A stretch of 64,000 nucleotides of DNA. It comes from Pelotomaculum thermopropionicum SI. GTDB lineage: Bacteria > Bacillota > Desulfotomaculia > Desulfotomaculales > Pelotomaculaceae. The position numbers and the translations under genes were made by a program. How positions within the stretch are numbered: the stretch's first letter is position 1; each line of letters starts with the position of its first letter. Where the stretch lies: assembly GCA_000010565.1 (NCBI GenBank), contig AP009389.1, positions 124,001 through 188,000 of the forward strand. Reading direction: 5' to 3'. Shown here in pieces: positions 58,285-64,000 of this stretch. Under the pieces are notes generated by a model that saw only the letters and a list, made by a program, of their open reading frames with translations, ran no database searches and had not been told where the DNA came from.

Positions 58285-59166
58285 TTGAAACGCGTGGCGG
58301 CCATTGATATCGGGACGAATTCGGTCAGGCTTCTGGTTGCCGAAAGGGACGGCGACAGGTTAAAGGCTGTAGAAGCCGGGCTGGCCACCACCCGCCTGGG
58401 AGAGGGGATTGGCTCGGGAATGCTGCTGCCGCAGGCTATGGAAAGGACTGTAGACGCCGTTGAGGGGTTTTGCCGTACTGCCATGCATCTCCAGGCCGGG
58501 CGGATTACGGTCGCGGCTACCAGCGCCGTGCGGGACGCGCTCAACCGGGACGAATTTGTGCAGATGGTCCGGCAGAGGACCGGGCTAAAGGTGCGGATAT
58601 TAAGCGGTGAAGAAGAGGCCGCCCTTACCTACCGGGGAGTCCTGGCAGGGCTGCCGGTTGAGCCGCGCGCCACGGCGGTGGTGGATGTGGGCGGCGGTAG
58701 CACCGAATTGATCTGGCCCCGGGAAGGGGGCCTGCGCCTGGTCAGCGTGAACGTCGGGGCCGTGCGGATGACCGAAGCCGGCATGGACGTCCGGAAAGCG
58801 GCGGCGCTTTTAAAGCCGTTCCTGGAAGAGATAAAAGGCATGCCGGTTAAATGCCTGGTTGGGGTGGGCGGCACCGTTACCACTCTGGCCGCCGTGGACC
58901 AGGAGCTGGCCGTTTACGACCCTGTCCGGGTTCACGGCTACTGCCTGACTGCCCCGAAGATAGAAAAGATACTGGCTAAGCTTGAGGAAATGACCGTTGA
59001 GGAGCGCAGAAGGGTACCCGGCCTGCAGCCGGAAAGGGCCGACATTATTGTTGCCGGGGTGGCCATTGTGAAAGCGGTAATGGAGGGAACCGGCGCCGGC
59101 CGGATGCTCGTCAGCGAATACGACATTCTCTACGGACTGGTGCTGGAAGAAGTCGAAATAAAATAA
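58285..59166 (+). CDS. Ppx/GppA family phosphatase
   Basis: About 293 residues from TTG 58285 (AGGAGG 8 bases upstream; ATG 58279 and 58258 are alternatives). AAIDIGTNSVRLLVAE, TSAVRDALNR, LSGEEEAALTYRGV, AVVDVGGGSTELIW and LVGVGGTVTTLAAVDQ are the ASKHA phosphatase motifs. The length fits the single-module enzymes (about 300) without the C-terminal HD-like part. Family members hydrolyse polyphosphate or pppGpp; which one applies is not clear. Confidence 0.92.
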   Translation: MKRVAAIDIGTNSVRLLVAERDGDRLKAVEAGLATTRLGEGIGSGMLLPQAMERTVDAVEGFCRTAMHLQAGRITVAATSAVRDALNRDEFVQMVRQRTGLKVRILSGEEEAALTYRGVLAGLPVEPRATAVVDVGGGSTELIWPREGGLRLVSVNVGAVRMTEAGMDVRKAAALLKPFLEEIKGMPVKCLVGVGGTVTTLAAVDQELAVYDPVRVHGYCLTAPKIEKILAKLEEMTVEERRRVPGLQPERADIIVAGVAIVKAVMEGTGAGRMLVSEYDILYGLVLEEVEIK

Positions 59167-59196
59167 GTAAAAATTTACCAATCACGACATTAAAAA

Positions 59197-59245
59197 CCAC
59201 CCCCTTGTACTATAATGATATTATTGGGAAAAGTACAAGGGGTGG
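59197..59245 (+). promoter_or_regulatory. inverted repeat masking the spoIIE ribosome site
   Basis: CCACCCCCTTGTACT (59197-59211) is complementary to AGTACAAGGGGTGG (59232-59245), one base bulged. The 3' arm includes AAGGGGTGG, the ribosome site 5 bases before TTG 59251. TATAAT at 59211-59216 lies in the loop and may be the promoter -10. If transcription starts upstream, the hairpin would block translation. Confidence 0.7.
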
Positions 59246-59250
59246 ACTCA

Positions 59251-61731
59251 TTGTTTGAAAATATCGAGATTTATCCCTATAAAAGGTCCAGAAACGGGAA
59301 AAAAGCGCAGGGGGCTGCAGCCGGGGCGAAAGGCGCCGGGAAGCCGCCGGCCCTTTTCCGGGCAAAGGCCGTTCAGGCCGTTACGCCGGAAGTGCTGGCG
59401 GCCTGCTTCGCCGGCTTTTTTCTGGGGAGGGCGGTTTTGCTGGGGGAACTGCTGCCCTTCGGAACCTCTTTTGCCGTTGCCGCCCTAAGGGTCTTTGGGC
59501 GCTCCGGCCTGGCCGCAATCCCCGCCGTCGTCCTTGGCCTTATCACCGTAAGCGGCGGCGCCTCTCTGGCGGGTTCAATTGCAACCGTAATCTGCGCCTC
59601 GCTGCTGACCGGGGCGGTGCCCAGGGATGCCAAAAGGCCGTGGCTGGCCCTGGCGGCGCTTGTGCTTGCCGTTACAATAGTTGTTAAAGCCTCGTTTACC
59701 GCCTTTACCGCCCCTTCCGCTTACAATTATTTCACCGTACTGTTTGAAGCCGTTTTTGCCGCTTTGCTCACACCGGCCATGATTTACGGAATTTCCGCCC
59801 TTAAAAAGAGGGGCATCGTCTCCCCTTTCAGCGGGGAAGAGGTTTTTTGCATTTTGCTTGTTTTTGGCGGCTTGGTTGCAGGAACAGGCGATCTCAAATA
59901 CTGGGTGATCAGCGTAAAGGGGGTTTTAAGCCGGCTTACCATTATGCTGGCGGCATTTGTGGGAGGGACCGGGATTGGTGCGGCGGCCGGCGCAGTGGTC
60001 GGGATTATTCCCGGCCTGGTTTATACCGCAGCCCCGGCCGCGGCTGGAGCTTATTCCTTTGCCGGGCTGCTGGCCGGCGCCTGCAGGGGGTTCGGCAAGG
60101 CCGGGGTTGCCACCGGCTTTATCCTGGGCAACATTATTTTGTCGGTATATATAGCCGCCCAGGAAGATATTATAGCCGTTCTGACCGAAACGGCTGTTGC
60201 CTCGCTTCTCTTTTTGCTGTTTCCCAGCCTTGTAATTGAAAACCTTAAGGTTTCCGTCGGGCTTGCGGGCGAGGAAGTGAAAGAACGGCAGGGAGATAAG
60301 CCGGATTACAGGGATATTTTAGAGGACCGGGTTAAAAGCTGGGCAAGGGTGTTCGGCGAACTGTCGCGGGCTTTTGAGCAGGCGTCCTCTACTGCCGGGC
60401 AGAGCAGGGAAGAGCAGTGCCTGCAGAGGATGCTAAACCAGATAGGGGAGAAGGTTTGCTGCGACTGCGCCTTTTACCGCACCTGCTGGGACAGGGAATT
60501 TTACAAGACCTACCAGGGGCTGATCGACCTTCTGGCCCTGCTGGAGATTTACGGAAAAGTTACTCCCGACAACCTTTCCGACGATATAAAAAGGCGCTGC
60601 TCCCGCACCAAGGAGCTTGCCATAACGGTAAGCTGCCTGTACGAATCTTACAACTTAAACCGCTACTGGTCCCGCCGCCTGGTGGAAAGCAGGGAAATCG
60701 TTTCGGAACAGTTGAAGGGAATTTCTGAGGTAATAGCCGGCCTGCCTGGAGATCTGGAATTTGAAGCGGCGGCTGGAGAAATGGGGCCTGCCTTGCGCAA
60801 GAAGCTGAAAGATGTGGGAGCGCAGATAGAGAGCCTTTCTGTATACCGCCGCAGGGACGGGGGGGTTGAGGTTGCCCTTGCGCATCTTCCCTGCGGCGGC
60901 CGGATGGAGTGCAGGAACGTCATCCTGCCCCTCCTTTCGTCGATGCTGGAACATCCGCTTTATGCGGCCACCACGGCCTGCACCGTGAGAGAGGAGGACA
61001 GCTCCTGCCACCTGATTTTTTATCCCCGCCTGTCTTACCGGCTTGTTTTGGGAGCGGCGGGCACGGGAAAAAGCGGCAGTTTTGTTTCCGGGGACAGCTA
61101 CGCCTTCTTTCATTTAAAGGGGGGGAGGTTTGGCCTGGCTCTGAGCGACGGAATGGGGACCGGTCCGCAGGCGGCCCTGGAGAGCGGCACCACGGTCTCC
61201 CTTTTGCGCCGGCTGCTGGAATCCGGTTTTGGGCAGGACGTGGCGATAAAAACGGTAAACTCCGTTCTCATCCTGCGCTCGCCGGGAGAAAGCTTTGCAA
61301 CGGTTGATTTAACGGTTGTCGATTTGAACACCGGCCAGGCCGACTTGGTTAAAATCGGTGCCGCGCCCACGTTTATAATCAGGGGCGGGAAGGCGGCCCA
61401 GGTCAGGGCCGGCTCGCTGCCGGCGGGCATAATCGAGGACATTGAGGTGGTCTCCCTGCGGCGGGCCCTGGAACCCGGGGACGTGCTGGTAATGGTTACC
61501 GACGGCATCCTGGACGCCTATCATGGTCCGGGAGACCGGGAGGAGTGGCTGGCCGAAGTGCTGCTGCAAATAGGGAACGTGCCTCCCCAGGAAATGGCGG
61601 AACTGATATTAAAGCTGGCCCAGACCGCGGCCGGGGGCCCGTCCAGGGTGCCCGACGACATGACCGTGGTGGTGGCCAGGCTGGAAATACAAAAGGATAT
61701 GAAGAAAAATAAGACCGGGCCGGTTGTTTAA
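59251..61731 (+). CDS. spoIIE: stage II sporulation protein E (PP2C phosphatase)
   Basis: About 826 residues from TTG 59251; ATG 59215 is in frame but lies before the hairpin and lacks a site. About ten membrane segments (residues 50-330) are followed by a regulatory coiled region with Cys-rich CCDCAFYRTCWDREF, and a C-terminal PP2C domain: FGLALSDGMGTGPQAALESG, ETAV-like ATVDLTVVDLNTGQADLVKIG, and DVLVMVTDGILDAYHG carry the metal-binding aspartates. SpoIIE dephosphorylates SpoIIAA to activate sigma-F in the forespore and helps polar septation. Confidence 0.95.
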   Translation: MFENIEIYPYKRSRNGKKAQGAAAGAKGAGKPPALFRAKAVQAVTPEVLAACFAGFFLGRAVLLGELLPFGTSFAVAALRVFGRSGLAAIPAVVLGLITVSGGASLAGSIATVICASLLTGAVPRDAKRPWLALAALVLAVTIVVKASFTAFTAPSAYNYFTVLFEAVFAALLTPAMIYGISALKKRGIVSPFSGEEVFCILLVFGGLVAGTGDLKYWVISVKGVLSRLTIMLAAFVGGTGIGAAAGAVVGIIPGLVYTAAPAAAGAYSFAGLLAGACRGFGKAGVATGFILGNIILSVYIAAQEDIIAVLTETAVASLLFLLFPSLVIENLKVSVGLAGEEVKERQGDKPDYRDILEDRVKSWARVFGELSRAFEQASSTAGQSREEQCLQRMLNQIGEKVCCDCAFYRTCWDREFYKTYQGLIDLLALLEIYGKVTPDNLSDDIKRRCSRTKELAITVSCLYESYNLNRYWSRRLVESREIVSEQLKGISEVIAGLPGDLEFEAAAGEMGPALRKKLKDVGAQIESLSVYRRRDGGVEVALAHLPCGGRMECRNVILPLLSSMLEHPLYAATTACTVREEDSSCHLIFYPRLSYRLVLGAAGTGKSGSFVSGDSYAFFHLKGGRFGLALSDGMGTGPQAALESGTTVSLLRRLLESGFGQDVAIKTVNSVLILRSPGESFATVDLTVVDLNTGQADLVKIGAAPTFIIRGGKAAQVRAGSLPAGIIEDIEVVSLRRALEPGDVLVMVTDGILDAYHGPGDREEWLAEVLLQIGNVPPQEMAELILKLAQTAAGGPSRVPDDMTVVVARLEIQKDMKKNKTGPVV

Positions 61732-61776
61732 AACGGTTGCCGGTGTTTTAAACAATTAAAACAATTGGTGTTTATA

Positions 61777-61806
61777 TTGACAAAAAGTTTAAGCTGGTGA
61801 TAAATT
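61777..61806 (+). promoter_or_regulatory. possible promoter of the riboswitch leader
   Basis: TTGACA (61777-61782), 18-base spacer, TG-extended TAAATT (61801-61806). No gene lies between 61732 and 62214; this region holds this promoter, an AT-rich leader and the riboswitch. Confidence 0.45.
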
Positions 61807-62035
61807 AAAGGACAAGGAATTGCTTTTTTTTGGCTTAAATTAAAGATATCCCGTTCAAAAGCCATTTTTGAAGCAAAATATTGTAAAATTTTGAAACACG
61901 GTTCCAAAATGTAACATCGTTACTTTATTTTCAGGCGTCACCTGTTCAAAAGCGATACTGCCGGAAGACGCGCCATAGTGGCAAGAATATTGCTAAAGTT
62001 AATTCACGGGTTAATCTAAAAACCGGTTAAGTTAA

Positions 62036-62198
62036 AAATCTCCGAGCCGGTGAGCCTTAGCCGAAGAGGTATGGCTGCCTGGCCGTTAGGGTGCAGCGGG
62101 AAACTGTTGCGCCTCCCACTCAGGAAAGGAGAACATATGCTTTAAGATTATGTAAAGCTTCTTCCTTTTGCTTGTGGGAGGAAGCTTTAATATTTTTG
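62036..62198 (+). ncRNA. Moco (molybdenum/tungsten cofactor) riboswitch with terminator
   Basis: The conserved Moco-motif blocks appear in order: CTCCGAGCC, CCGAAGAGGTATGGCTGCC, GGGTGCAGCGGGAAACTGTT and GCGCCTCCCAC (about 62040-62119). An expression platform follows: AAAGCTTCTTCC (62154-62165) pairs with GGAGGAAGCTTT (62177-62188) and leads into ATATTTTTG, a terminator. GTGGGAGG (62174-62181) is complementary to the aptamer's CCTCCCAC (62112-62119), an alternative antiterminator pair. Moco motifs commonly control molybdenum enzymes or cofactor synthesis; here the next gene is an Fe-S/membrane oxidoreductase. Confidence 0.8.
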
Positions 62199-62214
62199 CG
62201 AGGGGAATTGCCCG

Positions 62215-63141
62215 GTGGCTGCTTGTATATTTTTCTTCCTTATGATCGTTTCGGCCGGTTTTTTTCTTTGCGAGGTTTTCAAACGCTGCCGTTATGTAAA
62301 ATTGGGCAGAGCGGAAAACCGTTTTGACCGTCCTTTCGAGAGATGGAGATACTTTTTTACTCATGCATTGGGCCAGAGGAAGGTATTCGATTACCCCGTT
62401 TTTGGAGTATTTCACCTGTTTATAATGTGGGGCTTTCTGGTTTTGCTCGCTGGTATGCCCAACATGATTGCGGAAGGCCTTTATCGCGCCCGCATTCCCC
62501 ATGTGGGGGACAACCCTGCCTACCTCCTGCTGAAAGATCTGTTCATAGCTTTCGTAATAACCGGCATTGCCGGCAGTCTGGTGCGGCGGACCGTCAGAAA
62601 GCCGGATTGGCTGAAAAACACCCCGGCGGCTTTTGTTATCCTCCTGTTAATCCTGGTCGTTGTAACGACTGAGGTTCTTTTTCACGGCTCCCAATTCGCC
62701 CTGGGAGAAGGTGCGGATTTTGCCGGAGCCGCCCCATTAGCTTACGCCAGTTCCAGGTTGTTTGCCGGCATGAGTGAGGGTGCTCTTCTCACAGCCAGGG
62801 CCCTTTTCTGGTGGATTCATTTCCTGGCCGTATTTTCATTATTTTTCATCATCCCCCGTTCCAAGCACCTGCATATGGTGTTTGCCCCCTTCAACATTTA
62901 CTGGCGTTCGCTGGAGCCGAAAGGCTCTTTGAAAAAAATCCGGCTTGAAGGTGAAAACGCGAAAATTTATGGCGCCGGTAAGCTGGAGGATTTTACCTGG
63001 AAGCAGCTTTTTGAAGCCTACGCCTGTGTGAAATGCGGCCGCTGTGACGGAGCCTGCCCCGCCCACCAGAGCGGCGAACCGGTAAAACCAAAAAGGTTCA
63101 ACGGCCGCCTGCGCAAGCATAACAGTAGACAATTCGAATAA
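62215..63141 (+). CDS. membrane Fe-S oxidoreductase (HdrC/NarI-like), truncated
   Basis: GTG 62215 lies 9 bases after GAGGGG. Five or so membrane segments with histidines (FGVFHLFIMWGFLVL, WWIHFLAVFSLFF, SKHLHMVFAPFNIY) resemble the NarI/DsrM-like b-type heme subunit fused to a [4Fe-4S] domain, CVKCGRCDGACPAHQSGEP. The family normally continues with a second Cys cluster and a CCG domain. Here the protein changes after EPVKPK (about 63085) into a chance tail KRFNGRLRKHNSRQFE. The electron donor/acceptor is probably a quinone and a soluble reductase; control by the Moco riboswitch suggests a link to a molybdo- or tungsto-enzyme. Confidence 0.8.
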   Translation: MAACIFFFLMIVSAGFFLCEVFKRCRYVKLGRAENRFDRPFERWRYFFTHALGQRKVFDYPVFGVFHLFIMWGFLVLLAGMPNMIAEGLYRARIPHVGDNPAYLLLKDLFIAFVITGIAGSLVRRTVRKPDWLKNTPAAFVILLLILVVVTTEVLFHGSQFALGEGADFAGAAPLAYASSRLFAGMSEGALLTARALFWWIHFLAVFSLFFIIPRSKHLHMVFAPFNIYWRSLEPKGSLKKIRLEGENAKIYGAGKLEDFTWKQLFEAYACVKCGRCDGACPAHQSGEPVKPKRFNGRLRKHNSRQFE

Positions 63142-64000
63142 AAACCTGGCAATAACAGCCAGCACGCCGGACAGTGTTACAGTAATCGTTCCAAACGGTA
63201 TTAACGATGCAAGTATCAGCGTTATAAATTTACTTGGTGCTGATGGTTCAGGTAATGTGACTTCCAGAGCCCTGCCCGCCCTGAACGTCACCGCCGGTGC
63301 TACCATAAACAGCGCCCCGGTGCAGATAACCGTCACCGTTCCGGCAGGCACCACGGTCAGCGCTCCGGCCGGCTGGGACGGTACCATCAACATGCCCACG
63401 GTGCAGACGGCCACCCAGGAGCTGGCCGGTGCCGTGGCTTCGTCAGGCACCGTCAGCGCGGTCATTGAAATAGGCTACGGAGACGTGCCGCTGACCTTCA
63501 GCCAGCCGGTGCGCATTCTAATTCCCGGCCAGGCCGGCAAAGGTGTGGGCTATTACCGGGACGGCATCTTCACCAAAATCAACCCGATCAGCGGCGACAG
63601 CGCGGCCGCCCTGGGCGCAAACAGCGACGGCTACGTGAGCGTCGGCAGCGACCTGGTGGTCTGGACCAAGCACTTCACCCAATTCGTCACTTACACTCCA
63701 ACTGGAAGCGGTGGCACTGGTGGCGGCGGTGGTTCATCCGGCGGCGACATCCAGGCACCCACCTGGCCGAACAAAACTTTTAAAACAGCCACGAAGGCAG
63801 GGCAGACGGTAATCCTCGAATGGTATTCAGCCACGGATAACGTGGGTGTCACCAAATACAGGATTTACCACGGCACCGAACAAATCGGTGAAGTGGATGG
63901 AAACACCACCAAATTCACGTACACCGCGCCAAGTGGTTCGGGCACAGGTTCATTGCCCTATTCCGTCCAGGCCGGGGACGCGGCGGGGAACTGGAGCACC
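63086..64000 (+). CDS. surface protein, N-terminus missing, runs off the window
   Basis: An open frame from 63086 to the end of the window with no start or signal peptide: ITVDNSNKNLAITASTPDSV, TVIVPNGINDASISV, APVQITVTVPAGTTVSAPAG, VRILIPGQAGKGVGYYRDGI, then a glycine/serine linker (GSGGTGGGGGSSGG) and a fibronectin-III-like module (VILEWYSATDNVGVTKYRIY). It is a typical secreted adhesive protein of these bacteria. Its first part overlaps the last 19 codons of the Fe-S gene in another frame. The abrupt fusion suggests recombination or a misjoin. Confidence 0.8.

Overview
The window looks like chromosomal DNA from an endospore-forming, Gram-positive anaerobe of the Peptococcaceae / Desulfotomaculum-Pelotomaculum type. 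Evidence is the sporulation set (spoIIE, spoIIR, cotJA, cotJB and a broken cotJC), a DivIC - S1-domain - Ppx/GppA - spoIIE gene order, an SLH surface protein, strong purine-rich ribosome sites with many GTG/TTG starts, and a Moco-type riboswitch. The genus is an inference; no rRNA or tRNA gene was seen.

Left part (1-13.1 kb). Two VTT-type membrane genes and a rhodanese lipoprotein are followed by small mobile or defence debris: HEPN/MNT (the MNT gene has an in-frame TAA), a toxin-antitoxin-like pair, and a fusion of a TrlF-like ATPase tail with an AlbA_2/HATPase-type regulator tail. Then come a 2071-residue Ser/Thr kinase-AAA-GAF-hybrid histidine kinase, a convergent OmpR-type regulator, and an HD-GYP gene with an in-frame TGA. 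Three directly repeated pieces of the cotJC 3' end (2.72, 5.05 and 13.15 kb) divide this part.

Island (about 13.61-53.78 kb). cotJC is split: its C-terminal part lies at 13.15-13.6 kb and its N-terminal 32 codons at 53.78-53.87 kb, beside cotJB and cotJA and a large serine recombinase. Joining the two outer ends of the intervening DNA gives an AT-rich dyad around ATGGCC, as expected of an attP. Its left half is a defence island: ATPase + TPR gene, an IS1634 element, DUF499/UvrD debris, a type III restriction-modification system with a mosaic Mod, DUF262 + DUF3696 ATPase + an unknown gene, and a DruA-NurA-HerA operon. An internal serine recombinase and a PIN toxin pair follow. Its right half is plasmid- or phage-like: a HTH_36 initiator-like gene with internal palindromes, an IsrB (OMEGA nickase) element cleanly inserted in a small gene, two divergent XRE regulators around a doubled operator, an array of seven palindromes, a small holin-like toxin, three secreted proteins, two large structured presumably non-coding regions, a tyrosine recombinase, an excisionase-like protein, an Rpn-type nuclease and the terminal serine recombinase.

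Right part (53.8-64 kb). This is core sporulation and division DNA: cotJB, cotJA, spoIIR, an SLH protein, a small HTH protein, divIC, an S1 protein, ppx/gppA and spoIIE. It is followed by a Moco riboswitch with a clear terminator/antiterminator, then an Fe-S membrane oxidoreductase that breaks off and runs straight into a headless surface-protein ORF.

Best leads for something undescribed: the DruA-NurA-HerA operon, the DUF262-DUF3696-unknown trio, the two large structured regions (45.2-45.7 and 46.8-47.7 kb), the palindrome array at 40.1-40.34 kb, and the 40-kb element sitting in cotJC.
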